From contig CATNEN010000038.1 of the NCBI GenBank assembly GCA_950097015.1, positions 7,438,001-7,502,000 on the forward strand: a stretch of 64,000 bases of DNA, given 5' to 3'. Position numbers and translations under genes: made by a program. The notes beneath the pieces are model-generated. The model was not told where the DNA came from. It saw only the letters and a list, made by a program, of their open reading frames with translations, and did no database searches. Source of the stretch: Macrostomum hystrix (lineage: Eukaryota; Platyhelminthes; Macrostomidae). The first letter of the stretch is position 1, and every line of letters begins with the position of its first letter. Below, piece by piece: positions 1 to 12,261 of the stretch.

Positions 1-838
1 CATCGATGACCTGAATCTGACCGGAGGCCGAGTACTTCACCCGGGCCCCGATCGGCACTTCAAACGGACCCGGCTTGTCCGGCTCAATCCAGATGTGGTC
101 GCCCTGGATATTTGAAAAACCATTTGAATCAGATTGACTGTCGATTCGAGCAATCCTAACTAAGAATCTACTTTTCCTTCCAGTTTCGTTTCTAGCTGCG
201 ATTCTAGCTGCAATTCTAGCTTCTTTTCTAGCTGCGATTCTAGCTCCGCTCCCAGCTGCGATTCTGGCTTCGCTTCCAGCTGCGATTCTAGCTGCGATTC
301 TAGCTTCTTTTCTAGCTGCGTTTCTAGCTCCGCTTCCAGCTGCGATTCTGGCTTCGCTTCCAGCTGCGATTCTGGCTTCGCTTCCAGCTGCGATTCTGGC
401 TTCGCTTCCAGCTGCGATTCTAGCTTCTTTTCTAGCTGCGATTCTAGCTTCTTTTCTAGCTGCGATTCTAGCTTCTTTTCTAGCTCTGCTTCCAGCTGCG
501 ATTCTAACTTCGCTTCCAGCTTCGATTCTAGCTATGATTTTAGGTACGCATTGCTTCTGTGAAAAGCCCCAAGACTTCAAATATAACGAATATTACGATA
601 TTACGAAATGAAATTTGAAGCCAAAATACGGGCTCGTAAAAACACCACGATACTGCAGGCACTCAATGCGCTGTGACCAACTTCTAAAAAACTGCTTAAC
701 AAATGTGACACTCAGGTAACAATACAGTCCGATTTCTGCTCTACAAACCTGCCGAATCACAACAGTCTTGGCGGCCAGGGGCACATTTCGGTGGCTGGAG
801 GATCCTCTGGACGAAGATCGCTTCACAAGCTGAAGCAT
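1..838 (-). CDS. Unconventional myosin, class VII-like, N-terminal part (partial)
   Basis: Two exons are visible and the gene runs off the left edge. Exon 1 (838-749) starts with ATG and encodes 30 residues ending in VVIRQ before a GTTTGT donor. Exon 2 begins at 103 after a TATCCAG acceptor, in matching phase 0, and encodes GDHIWIEP, then FEVPIGARV and SGQIQVID. That order matches the short N-terminal SH3-like segment of class VII myosins (GDHVW, then DVPIGA, then GQVQVVDD), just before the motor domain. The role would be an actin motor, but the motor itself lies outside the window, so the class is inferred from about 35 residues. The N-terminal extension before GDH is longer and more Ser/Arg-rich than in vertebrate MYO7A. 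Other MyTH4-FERM myosins are possible. Confidence 0.6.
178..545. repeat. 12-bp minisatellite in intron 1 of the myosin-like gene
   Basis: About 30 units of a 12-bp motif built on TTCTAGCTGCGA, with variants such as TTCCAGCTGCGA and TTCTAGCTTCTT. The array fills most of the intron between positions 104 and 748. The same GATTCTAGCT core recurs in the 24-bp array at 1453-2165, on the other side of exon 1. Confidence 0.9.
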
Positions 839-1452
839 GACTGTCTCTGGCTGTATCGGCAAGTCAAAGTTCTGCGGTCCCAGTTCTAGATCCCTACTAA
901 GACAGGCTCTTACACACCATGTTGGGATATTTAAACCCTCGATTCCCCACCAGATTCTTAGATTTAGTGTCCTGGTGGGTCATGCGATCCACCCCAACTC
1001 TACCCGCCTGTCTGTGGTCAAATTCCTGTCCCAAAGCACCCGCTAACGCCCAGAGACCCTGATCAACTCAGTAAATTATTCATTCTGGCCAGAAGAACCC
1101 GCACAGCAACTTGATTACTAATGCATGGACAGCGGAAGGTAAGCACCTGAGCGGTTGGGTATGTCCGAAAAGCTGGCAGGTAGAGTAACCAAGCCAAACT
1201 CTATACCCATGTTTCTTAGAAACTCGTTAAATTGAGTTGACACGACAATGATGATGGTAAGAATTCTATAGGAAAAGAAATTACTGATGTACAAAGTAGT
1301 AGAACAACTAGCACACGTCTAATCGGATCCAATCATTTTTTAGTCTTTAGAAAACCTTGTTTAAAATACTGAAAAATCATTGTCGTTCTACTAACAAGTA
1401 GAGACAAACAGGATATTGAAAACTATTTTTGATTTGTAATATTCGTCCGATT

Positions 1453-2165
1453 GCTCAAACGATTCTAGCTACGATTCTTCATACGACTCAAGATACGATT
1501 CTTCATACGACTCAAGATACGATTCTTCATACGACTCAAAATACGATTCTTCATACGACTCAAGATACGATTCTTCATACGACTCAAAATACGATTCTTC
1601 ATACGACTCAAGATACGATTCTTCATACGACTCAAGATACGATTCTTCATACGACTCAAGATACGATTCTTCATACGACTCAAGATACGATTCTTCATAC
1701 GACTCAAGATACGATTCTTCATACGACTGCAGCTACGATTCTTGTTAAGATTCTATCTACGATTCTTCATACGATTCCATTTACGATTCTACATACGATT
1801 CCAGCTACGATTCTTCAGACGATTCCAGCTACGGTTTTTCATCGGATTCTAGCTACGATTCCTCATACGATTCCTGCTACGATTCCTCATACGATTCCTG
1901 CTACGATTCCTCATACGATTCTTCAGACGATTCCAGCTAAGGTTTTTCATCGGATTCTAGCTACGATTCCTCAGACGATTCCAGCTACGGTTCTTCATCC
2001 GATTCTAGCTACGATTCCTCATCCGATTCTAGCTACGATTCCTCATCCGATTCTAGCTACGATTCCTCATCCGATTCTAGCTACGATTCCTCATCCGATT
2101 CTAGCTACGATTCCTCATCCGATTCTAGCTACGATTCCTCATCCGATTCTAGCTACGATTATTTA
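1453..2165. repeat. 24-bp minisatellite upstream of the myosin-like gene
   Basis: Tandem 24-bp units in two blocks. The left block (about 1470-1730) repeats ACGATTCTTCATACGACTCA; the right block (about 1850-2160) repeats GATTCCTCATCCGATTCTAG. Because 24 is a multiple of three and the units lack stops, long reading frames stay open on both strands. I treat those frames as artefacts of the repeat. Confidence 0.92.
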
Positions 2166-2169
2166 TGCG

Positions 2170-3380
2170 ATTTTTGCACAGAATCAATTTTAACTAATCA
2201 AAGTGATTTCTTTAAAGTCCAGAAAATACTCAACATAAAAAAGCAATTTCAGTTAGTGAGTTAGTCTGTACTTTTTGGAATGCATAATTAATTGCTTACT
2301 AAATTAATACTCAGCAATAACTAAGGACGAATGTCTATGCACACAATCTAACTCACTACAGACAGCTGGACTGATAGGAAAATGTTGCTTTTATTAATTT
2401 CAACTGTTCGTTTTTTAAATGCTTTGGCTAAAAGAAACTCACCTCGTGAAGTACAACCATTGTGCCGAATTAAAAATCGACCTGTGTCAGTCAGAAAACC
2501 TGCAGTACTAGAGCGGCAGATGCACCAGCGATTGGCTGAGATTTCTAAGTGATTGCGACGGCAAACAGAGAAATTATCAAAGCCTCATTGCCCAGTTTGT
2601 GTCAGCCAATGCAGAGCTGGAACAGAAATCAAAGACGCGGGGAATCGTTTTCAATCTGTCAGTTTTCAAGCTCACACAAAGGGCGGTACCGCTAAGTTGT
2701 AGGCGTGGTGGACTGGGCAAAAACTGGAAATCTCTTTTTTTATTTCTTTCGAGCCAGATTTTTTGGGTGTAGCTCTCATTATAAAACTACTTATTCTTTA
2801 TATTTCTCTACCCGCAGCAGCAGACCAACCTCAACAAAAATCTTGCCGAGCAATATAATAAAACTGCAGCTGGACTATACTGATGCCGCTCAGCCAATGC
2901 TGCGAATAGCTGCTGCCTTTTTCTTTACTTCTTTCGCAGCTACAGGACAGGAGAGAGTAGAGAAGTTTTTAGTTTTTGGGTGGGCGCAAGCATGCAGTGA
3001 ATGGCAGAGGTGGAGGACTGTAGGAATCGGGCGGTTTCGGTTGAGCACAGCAAGAGCTCTCACTCCCCTATAGCTCGACAATGTGCAAGAAACTGCACTT
3101 TAAATAATAAAAAACCTGAACCCAAGAGCAGAACGGTTCTCAGAGTTAGAGAGAGAAAGCTTTTTGGCCTTAGAGCCACACTCGCGCAGTAGGGCGGGCC
3201 GAACTGCTCACGCAGTTCTCACATGCAGTTTTTGTTAGCACAAAATTAATTGCGTCAAACAGTTCTGATGTCAAATGCAAGGCACGCATCCGAATATTGT
3301 CTACGAGATTTAAAAAAAATCGAATTGCTTTTCGTTAACTTAAGCTTTGTCATTTCTTCTGATCTGATTTCTGATTTGCT
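2170..3380. other. Intergenic DNA, no feature recognised
   Basis: AT-rich at first, then mixed composition. Short open frames around 2705-3190 show no coding pattern or family motif. The segment lies upstream of the minus-strand myosin-like gene and could hold its promoter, but I see no specific element. Confidence 0.5.
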
Positions 3381-3384
3381 AACT

Positions 3385-3655
3385 GGGAGGCTATAGGGAG
3401 TGAGTGGCAGAGCTGTCTAATGCGTTTGCCTCTCGCACCAGGCGGTTCTCAACCAATTTTGGGTGCATCCACCGAGATGGTTTGGTTGCTATTCTAGCTA
3501 TGAACGGGACTTGAGGGCAAACTTACAAGGCACAGTGAGAGTGTACACTGTCTGACGAAAGGACCAGTGTGAGTGTGTGCCTGTGTGCGGTATCTGTATG
3601 CGTGTGTGTTTAGGATTCAGTAGAATGTGCAGCATTGATTCTCGCTGGGAATAAT
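3385..3655 (+). mobile_element. tRNA-derived SINE, family A
   Basis: The 5' head GTGAGTGGCAGAGCTGTC resembles a tRNA A-box region, followed by the GCGTTTGCCTCTCGCACC arm that all copies share. The body contains CAGTGAGAGTGTACACTGTC and GTGTGTGCCTGTGTGCGG. Other copies lie at 20705-20830 (fragment), 27655-27816, 37208-37290 (fragment), 39000-39335 and 58599-58986. This copy is diverged in the B-box half. Confidence 0.75.
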
Positions 3656-4642
<987 letters not shown>

Positions 4643-5227
4643 GTGATATCTATAGAAAAAGACACAATTGAAAAAAAACGGACAGACGTACAGACATGCA
4701 GAGACAAGCAATATTTAATCAGTTATAACAGTACTGAGGATAAATAACCTAAAACAGTTTGAAGATGTCATTAAACGCTCATTAAGAATTAACAGTAGTA
4801 AAAAATAGGACGAAAAAACTTTTCTTAGTTCCATGCAAAGCAGGGAACACATAGGGGGGCATATCTAGTAAGTTGGGGTGGGGATGCCCCACAGCAAGTG
4901 ATTAGGGAAGTAGCCCGCACTTATTGAACACTGTGAGTCCATGATCCCCAGTTACTCAAGACTAAAGCTTATTGATTACTGTGTCCAAACTGCGAGTCCA
5001 CTGCCTGCTCAAATGTCCTGTAGCTAGCTTGTAGTCAGTATTCTGTGCGTGCGTCACTACTATGCCATTCATATATTTAGTACTTAGGCTAAAGTCCAGT
5101 AAAAATTAACGAATATTAACGAATAGCATGCAATAGCTACAATAGCAAGTGAGGAGAATAGGCTATTCAGATCATAATGCGAATAATAGCTATTTCATAC
5201 ACACATACAAGCACAGACACACACTGA

Positions 5228-6225
5228 GAATATGGGTCAGGGAGGGTGTCAGTACAGAGCCTAAGAGGATCAGGGAGGGTGTTAGTACAGAGCCTAAGAT
5301 GATCAGGGAGGGTGTCAGTACAGAGCATAAGAGGATCAGGGAGGGTGTCAGTACAGAGCATAAGAGGATCAGGGAGGGTGTCAGTACAGAGCATAAGAGG
5401 ATCAGGGAGTGTGTCAGTACAGAGCCTAAGATGATCAGGAAAGGTATCAGTACAGAGCCTAAGATGATCAGGAAAGGTATCAGTACAGAGCCTAAGATGA
5501 TCAGGAAAGGTATCAGTACAGAGCCTAAGATGATCAGGGAAGGTATCAGTACAGAGCCTAAGATGATCAGGAAAGGTATCAGTATAGAGCCTAAGATGAT
5601 CAGGAAAGGTATCAGTACAGAGCCTAAGATGATCAGGGAAGGTGTCAGTACAGAGCCTAAGATGATCAGGGAAGGTGTCATTACAGAGCCTAAGATGATC
5701 AGGGAAGGTGTCAGTACAGAGCCTAAGATGATCAGGGAAGGTATCAGTATAGAGCCTAAGATGATCAGGAAAGGTATCAGTACAGAGCCTAAGATGATCA
5801 GGGAAGGTGTCAGTACAGAGCCTAAGATGATCAGGGAAGGTGTCAGTACAGAGCCTAAGATGATCAGGGAAGGTGTCAGTACAGAGCCTAAGATGATCAG
5901 GAAAGGTATCAGTACAGAGCCTAAGATGATCAGGAAAGGTATCAGTATAGAGCCTAAGATGATCAGGAAAGGTATCAGTACAGAGCCTAAGATGATCAGG
6001 GAAGGTGTCAGTACAGAGCATAAGAGGATCAGGGAGGGTGTCAGTACAGAGCATAAGAGGATCAGGGAGGGTGTCAGTACAGAGCCTAAGATGATCAGGG
6101 AAGGTGTCAGTACAGAGCCTAAGATGATCAGGGAAGGTGTCAGTACAGAGCCTAAGATGATCAGGGAAGGTGTCAGTACAGAGCCTAAGATGATCAGGGA
6201 AGGTGTCAGTATAGACTCTTTGAGG
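5228..6225. repeat. 33-bp minisatellite, open in several frames
   Basis: About 30 units of 33 bp; the plus-strand reading of one unit is MIREGVSTEPK. Variants change GGGAAGGTGTC to GGAAAGGTATC, and CCTAAGATG to CATAAGAGG. Variant units cluster, as expected for local amplification. The plus strand and two minus-strand frames stay open for more than 350 codons. The unit length being divisible by three explains this. I see no signal peptide, splice context or codon pattern that would support a protein, but expression cannot be excluded. Confidence 0.9.
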
Positions 6226-6269
6226 ATCACAAAACAAGTTGTCAAGCACATAATAGAAAATTACTAAAA

Positions 6270-9200
6270 TGTCTGCAATTAATATGAGAAAATGAAAAAA
6301 AGTAACTATAATATTTCCATGCATAGAAGAATTTTCAGAAATAAGGTAGGTAAATATCTAGCTAGTTATTGTGTGACTAATCATGAAAGAAGCAACCATA
6401 ATTATTCATAAATTAATATTTAATGATTCAATTTTCAAATATATATTTAGTTATAGTTTTAGTTTACATTTAAGACAGTTCTTTATTCAGGTAATTCATG
6501 TATATTTCACTAGATATGAATAGGTCCAATTAAGGTCCAGGTAACTTAAAAAGAACAAAAATAACAATAATTAGCTAGGCTGAAATACCAAAGATAGCAA
6601 TAGGCATTAGCCTCTAATCATAATAATACCAATTGCAAAAGGACAGTGGACAATGATACTTCATTTTGGCGACAATAAACCCACAACTAGCAAGGAGGAA
6701 ACTCTGCCCTTTAGCACTTTTTACCATAAAATGTTATAAATAGAACTAAAACTAACAACATATCTGCTATCTAGTGGCCCATTTTTCCCCATGGGCCTAT
6801 CTAGATATCTAAACTAAATGATTAGTTAGCTTACCAATGCCGAATTTTACTTTTAAATGGCTAATGCTGGGCTGATAATTAGCTAATGACATAGCTAGGC
6901 CTAAGTAGGCCCTTTTATTTAAATTAGGCCTAGCTTGAAAATAAAACTCTTGTTGTCACCTTGGCTATCCTACTTTCAAAGTTTCAATGGTCTACATTTT
7001 TGCCTAATTTTTGTTCCAATAAGTACTGGAATACATTTAATACATCACCATTAATAACTGCAAAATATAACTATGTATAGGCAAGCATTATAAAAACAGG
7101 TAATTTAGATACACTTTAGGCCTACCACACAAAAAAGTTAAGTTAAAAAATCTAATTGAATATAGGCCCTACTAAAAGTAATACAAAAGAACTTCACAGA
7201 TATAAAGACAACAACAAGTGAAAAAATGTGCTTTTAGAATGCAGAACTAGACTTCTGACTATTATAATAAACTAGCTGGTAGAATTATCTCGCCAGTGGG
7301 GTTGATGCAGCTATGCACATTTGGGTGAGAAATTTCTTATCAGTATGCTCACCAAGCAAAACTAGCTCTGATGCAATCATTAAAATTGGCACTGGAGCCT
7401 CACTGTGCACCAGCTGAAAACAAAAATGCATTAGAAAAGGCTATTTAAAACTGTTTTTCGAATATTTAATCCCCTTGGCAATAGAATTAAGCTGAATAAA
7501 AATACGTGTATTGTGTATAGTATAATTGTCCCCATATTTGGCATCTTTTGGTGAAATGGTGAAAAATTTTGAGAAAATCGATCGCGCATATATATAGATA
7601 GATTTGAATTCCAGTAAAGTGGAGGATATTTAAGCTTCTACTTCCAGGTCTACCACTTTCGTAATTAGACTAAGTGGAAACTTATTTTTATACAGAAACT
7701 CACTCGGTAAATAGCTTAAAAATTAGTAAATTAAATTTGAGGAGTTCATTATTTTCTTATATGAGGGATTCAGCGTTTACTGAAGTAACTGATTAACGTT
7801 GACAAAACGCCCGCTGAGCAGTATCAGTTGTGCTGAAAAAAATGCCACACCCAACATTTTTTCTCACGCCTTTCTTAGAAAACGAAGTATTTAACTTCTT
7901 GCTTTTTGTTTCTAAATGATTCTATCAAGTCAATATAAAATGAAAAGTTATTAGCAGAGTTTAACTTTAATACCATTAAAACATCTAAATAAATTTTTTG
8001 CTTCTTCACTATTTTTATACTAAAAACTAGTTTGGGTAGATTATAACTTACGCATATATATTTCTGGTTTTTATTCCGTAATTTATTATCGAAAAAATAT
8101 TTGATATGCGTTCTTGTTTGCTTTGAGTCACATTAGGCTAAGAGTCTAGAGAGTAAAATATTACAAAAATTAACTAAGAAAAAATAAGTACAACCTCATT
8201 CGTTGCGGGCGCACCTGAAGGCTGCGTCCCGCGGGAGTCAGCCTGTGCATGGTGAGGGCTGACGGCGCCACATCCAAATTACGCCAGCTCATTCTTTTAG
8301 AAATTAAACAAGTGGGTCAGCTACAGCAATACAGAGTTAAGTATCTCGCTGAGGGATGCCAAGCGTTAAAGTCGAGTCGGAGAATTCAACGCACCACGAC
8401 AGCTGCAAGTTGAGTCAGATCCTCATATGTACAAGTACCACGAGGCTGCAATCAAAATATTGCAACATATTTAGTGAAAGAGATAGTTTAAGTTTAGCTT
8501 TGTCAGCTTCTATTTTAGTAACATTATGAACTCTGTATTTCAGCTATTTTAAGCAAAGCTGGCCTTTATTGGCTGATGTCTATTGTGTTGTAATTGGGTT
8601 TCAAACAAGCCAATTTTATAAAAAAATATATAAACTAAGAAATTGAAGTCTTCCTTTTATTGGATGGGGCATCACAGAGCAGCGCAATAGCTCTCCAACA
8701 GTGAGCACAAAGCTGAAGCGGCTATGATCAGGATGTATATGTATATAATTATTTGTACTGACAAAAATGAAACATGTTCAGTAAAAACTTCACCGTCAGC
8801 GTTTTGCTGACCAGTGGATACAAGAAAAATGTAAATAATAGACTAAAAATACAACATGCAACGGTCGCCAAAGCTTTTTAAAACACTCTAGCTCCCGGGC
8901 TAAAACTATATCTAAGTAGTAACTTAAGGCGTGTAAAGTGGGTTAAAAAATAAGCCGAAAAATAGCACAACAGCCTAAGCAGAAAATAATAATGTCCACT
9001 CTAGTATTTGTACAGGGCGATGACAAGGACTGCTCCAGTAGTAGGATATGGCATACAGGCATGTAAAACAAAATACATGCAAACATGTAAAATTCTCACT
9101 AGGATTTTAGTAGTAGATGTTACTATTTTTAGAAACCAAATCCGGGTAACCCCAACGGAAATATCACACAATGACTGCGTGCCGCGTCTTTCAATGAAGT

Positions 9201-9820
9201 TTGTTTGAGTGATTAAAAACATAATTGTTGACGGACAAGGTTTCGACAACTCGACAAAAAACAATTTGTACGAAGTTAAAACGACTTCATGCGATAATGA
9301 AAAGCAAGCGAGTTTAATACTCGCAGAAAAGGAAAATTATACAAGCTATATATTTCATAGACTTTGTTAATAATTTAGACGATAAACTGAATAAAATCAC
9401 AGGCAAATAATGAGCCAGTAAATAAGAGTACAGTTGGGAGGCAAGTAAAATAGTTGGGAGTAGGACTAAGCGATGCTTTTCAGGAGCTTCGCTTTAAACA
9501 TTAAATTTAATGTGCACTTTTAACTGAAGCCAAACATAAATATATAGAAGCAGTTTTTTTAATTATAATTAAATTGCGTATTTACAAAAGGGCAAACATT
9601 CCAAACCTGCTGTTGCCTCTTAAAATAGCTGGGTTACGTCATCACTTACGCCAGTCGGTTTTGTAATAGCCATGCAACAAGGGTGTGCCATGTGTTGATG
9701 GAGTTTAGAATCTTCGGAGATACGAAAAAACTCTTGCGAATGCAATCAGCTCAAACTGCAGAGCACAATGCTACTGTGAAATCAGATGGACAAGTTGAAA
9801 AACTATAACTAGACAGACAG
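6270..9820. other. Long AT-rich intergenic region
   Basis: About 3.5 kb with high AT content and no open frame that looks coding. Apart from a SINE-B fragment near 8284-8400 I find no RNA gene, array or transposon end. A pair of overlapping short frames at 9001-9264 lacks any recognisable motif. Confidence 0.55.
8284..8400 (-). mobile_element. tRNA-derived SINE, family B, fragment
   Basis: The stretch GGGTCAGCTACAGCAATACA followed by GAGTTAAG matches the body of the better copy at 21185-21410 (GGGTGAACTGAAGCAATGCA then GAGTTAAG). The tRNA-like head is lost or too diverged to recognise. Confidence 0.5.
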
Positions 9821-9821
9821 A

Positions 9822-10601
9822 CTACTCGCGCTGCTGGTAGGGCGGCGGCGGGGCATCTGTGGCAGGTCCGACGAAGGCGGTGGCCGCGTCGGCGGCGGCA
9901 CCGTTGGCCGAGTAGGCAGGCGGTCTGTCGCTGTCGCTAATGCCACCGACGGCGGCTTCCTGACCTCCACAGGCCTCGTCCTGGTCCTCCTTCGGTTGGT
10001 AGGGTGGGGGCTGGTACTGCTGCTGCTGCGGCAAGGTCGCTGGCGGCGGCGGTGGCGGCGCCGGGAAACGACGCCCGACCCGACCAGCTCCCAGTTCGAC
10101 GTCGTCATCGAAATCGTCCAGCTGGTTGGCGGACGGGCCGGAGCGACGCAGCCGGCTGCTGAAGTGGCCGGAGAATCGAGTGGCGGCGGCCGACGGGAAT
10201 CTGGGCAGCCGTACTGGCCAGTCCATCATCAGCAGTGGAGGTCGGCTACCGCCGGCCGCTGGTCGAGCCGCAGCGGACGAAGAGCTGACGGTGGCATTCC
10301 GGTAGGCGGCTGCGGCCCAGGCGGCCCGCCGTTTGTGCACCCCGCAGACGCCGAAGCAGACAAACAGAAGGAAGATGAGCATGAACCAGAAGTACCACAT
10401 GTTCCACATTGACACCAGGTGGCGCAGCTGCTGTGCCGGCACCCGGTCAGGCAGGGAGGTGAGGTTGGCCACCCGGTAGATCTGGCCGGTGTGCGGGTCT
10501 CGGACCCTCGGCAGGCAGCAGTGAGTGTCCCACTGACTGCAGCACAGGTAGGGCATCCGGCAGTAATGAGTGTAGGAGCAGGCCTGGTACAGCATGACTG
10601 G
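9822..10601 (-). CDS. WBP1-like single-pass membrane protein with PPxY motifs (last exon)
   Basis: The exon starts after a CGCTTGCAG acceptor and ends at a TAG. It encodes about 260 residues: a short Cys-rich luminal part (YQACSYTHYCRMPYLCC, then HCC), one hydrophobic span (MWYFWFMLIFLLFVCFGVCG), a basic stop-transfer HKRR, and a Pro-rich cytoplasmic tail with PPPY, PPAY and PPPPY. Cys-rich domain, one membrane span and PPxY tail are the layout of WBP1/WBP1L, VOPP1 and Shisa proteins. PPxY motifs bind WW domains, for example of NEDD4-type ubiquitin ligases. The FWF-rich span after paired cysteines fits WBP1 best, but Shisa-like is possible. No signal peptide is present, so an upstream exon should supply it. 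An internal ATG at 10595 is a weaker start. Confidence 0.6.
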   Translation of the reverse strand, partial: PVMLYQACSYTHYCRMPYLCCSQWDTHCCLPRVRDPHTGQIYRVANLTSLPDRVPAQQLRHLVSMWNMWYFWFMLIFLLFVCFGVCGVHKRRAAWAAAAYRNATVSSSSAAARPAAGGSRPPLLMMDWPVRLPRFPSAAATRFSGHFSSRLRRSGPSANQLDDFDDDVELGAGRVGRRFPAPPPPPPATLPQQQQYQPPPYQPKEDQDEACGGQEAAVGGISDSDRPPAYSANGAAADAATAFVGPATDAPPPPYQQRE

Positions 10602-10897
10602 CTGCAAGCGGAGTGCCGAATTAGCTTCGTCTTTGTCACTTTTGCAGCCTAGGAGTAATCTACCTTTTCATCTACGCCCCCCCACTGACTAGGCGCTCCT
10701 AGGTCTTCTGCTCTTTTCAAGTCTTGCCTCTGCACTTGGATCCGCGCCGGCGGCGGCTGGCTCTCTCACACCCTGCGTGATGGGGAGGGGCCCTTTGTGT
10801 ATGCCTGTGCTTGTGTGATTCCATTGTCTGCCTGTTGATAGTTAAGGATGCCTGCTTCACGTGATCCTTAAGGACAGTTTCTGTTTACTTGTAATTA

Positions 10898-11038
10898 TGA
10901 CTCATGTCTATTTTTAGCAACAAGTCTTGGGATCGTTTTTCTACGTATATCCTACGTATGCCTGACGCCAGTTTCTAATTTTAGCAACAGACCCTTTGGT
11001 CATGGGTTTGTTGCCTGTTTATCTGACGTCAGTTGCTA
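10898..11038. promoter_or_regulatory. Cluster of bZIP-like and RFX-half-site-like motifs
   Basis: Three bZIP-type sites, TGACTCA (10898), TGACGCC (10963) and TGACGTCA (11024), are each followed at short distance by TAGCAACA (10915 and 10982) or its inverse GTTGCTA (11032). TAGCAAC resembles an RFX half-site. The cluster sits about 300-440 bp upstream of the WBP1-like exon, so it may belong to that gene's promoter or to an intron. This is motif reading only. Confidence 0.3.
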
Positions 11039-11039
11039 T

Positions 11040-11689
11040 TTATAGAATCCACGTGATGCGTCCGCTACCCCTACATCGTCTGCACGATATAAACAGTGCC
11101 CCGTTAAGGCCACAGGGCTAGAGTTTTCTTAAGTTTTTAAGCGTTTCCGTAGCGCTATATTAATTGCGTCCTATTATCATGCCCATTTAGTGTGTGCCTG
11201 CGTGCCCGCTAAAATATTGTTTCCAATCGAACTCCCGACCTCACGTTCAGAAATCTTAATATTTTATCTCTGGGCTAAAAGTTGCGCATTTAGTGAAAGC
11301 AAAATGAATCTAGCTACCTTTTGTAGGTACGAAGTGTAGATAGCTAACGGTCAGAAGTAGTCTTCAAATACCAGCCTATGGGAGGCAATTCGTGTCCTTT
11401 ATCTGGAGTAGAAATCTATGATCCTATTATGGAACTAAACAGATGTACACGGACTTTTGAGGCGCAGTAATTTCTATCTATTTACCTTTTATCTACTCTA
11501 GATCTGCATTTATCAGCTAGCTAGACAGGCATCAAAATAAATAGAAGAGCAGATGAAGCAGTCATGTTTTTGTCTCCAATGAAATTGGCCAATGCGTTAG
11601 CTAGCCAGTCTATTTAATGAGTCCAATTTAGACTCTGCATCGAATCGCTTTGTAGTCCAGAATGTAAGTCTAGGCATGAACTCTCGGAC
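11040..11689. other. Intergenic DNA between the WBP1-like gene and RPS10
   Basis: AT-rich, no open frame of note. It should contain the 3' UTR of RPS10, but I could not fix a poly(A) signal on the minus strand. A B-box-like TCGAACTCCCGACCT at 11228 could be a worn SINE remnant. Confidence 0.45.
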
Positions 11690-12175
11690 TCAAGCATCGG
11701 CAGGCGGCTGCTGGGGAGCAGCGCCAGGACCAGCGGCTGCGGCTGCGGCCGGCTGGGTTTTGCGGTAGGCCAGCCGATCGCCGAAGCGGCCTCCCCGCTC
11801 GCCGCCCTCTCCGCCGCGACCTTCGCCGCCGCCGCGTCCGCCGGCGCCGGGTCCGCGCGCGTCGGTGGCAGCGCCGCCGGGTCCGGGGCGTCGGCTGAGC
11901 GTGGCCGGCACGCATTCAGTCGGCAGATGGAGGAATTTGCGCAGAAATTCGATGCCCTCGTTAGTCAGGAACCAGTAGTAGTGGCGCCAGGCGAACTGCT
12001 CGCGCACAAAGCCGCGCGACTTCAGGCTGGTCAGGGTCTTCACTACGTGCAGATTGCGCACCCCGGTGACCTGGGGATGAGTCACATTCGGCCTGGGATC
12101 CTTCTTGGCCACCATGACACCGTCGGAGAACAGGCGCTCGTAGATCGAGACGGTTTCCTTCTTTGGGATCAGCAT
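11690..12175 (-). CDS. RPS10: 40S ribosomal protein S10 (eS10)
   Basis: A single coding exon of 161 codons, close to the usual 165. It starts [16 protein letters not shown] and continues [45 protein letters not shown] and [11 protein letters not shown], the well-conserved plectin/S10 domain (about residues 3-95). The tail after residue 100 is Gly/Arg/Glu-rich and then Ala/Pro-rich, more low-complexity than vertebrate S10, and lacks the usual C-terminal RGGFGRG. It is a component of the small ribosomal subunit beak. The start is fixed by conservation. Just upstream, on the coding strand, CCGCCCCGCAG could be a 3' splice site for a leader exon or spliced leader. The array at 12262-12770 lies 5' of it. 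Confidence 0.95.
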   Translation of the reverse strand: MLIPKKETVSIYERLFSDGVMVAKKDPRPNVTHPQVTGVRNLHVVKTLTSLKSRGFVREQFAWRHYYWFLTNEGIEFLRKFLHLPTECVPATLSRRPGPGGAATDARGPGAGGRGGGEGRGGEGGERGGRFGDRLAYRKTQPAAAAAAGPGAAPQQPPADA

Positions 12176-12261
12176 GGCTGTTGTTGAATGGGCGGCACTG
12201 GCTGCGGGGCGGTGTGCGGGGTGGAATTAATGGGCTGCCTTGCCTGACTGCTCTCATCTGC

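Noticed and set aside
1429-2193. 254-codon frame rich in Thr-Ile-Leu-His repeats (plus) and its minus counterpart
   Set aside because: It follows the 24-bp tandem repeat exactly; no start context, splice sites or non-repeat domain.
5149-6324. Three frames of 353-385 codons over the 33-bp array
   Set aside because: Open in several frames on both strands because the unit is 33 bp without stops; kept as a repeat, not as genes.
9822-10601. Shisa-family assignment for the Cys-rich PPxY protein
   Set aside because: The cysteine pattern is short and the aromatic-rich membrane span fits WBP1/VOPP1 better; kept as an alternative only.
9996-10652. Plus-strand frames opposite the WBP1-like exon
   Set aside because: Antisense shadows of GC-rich coding sequence.
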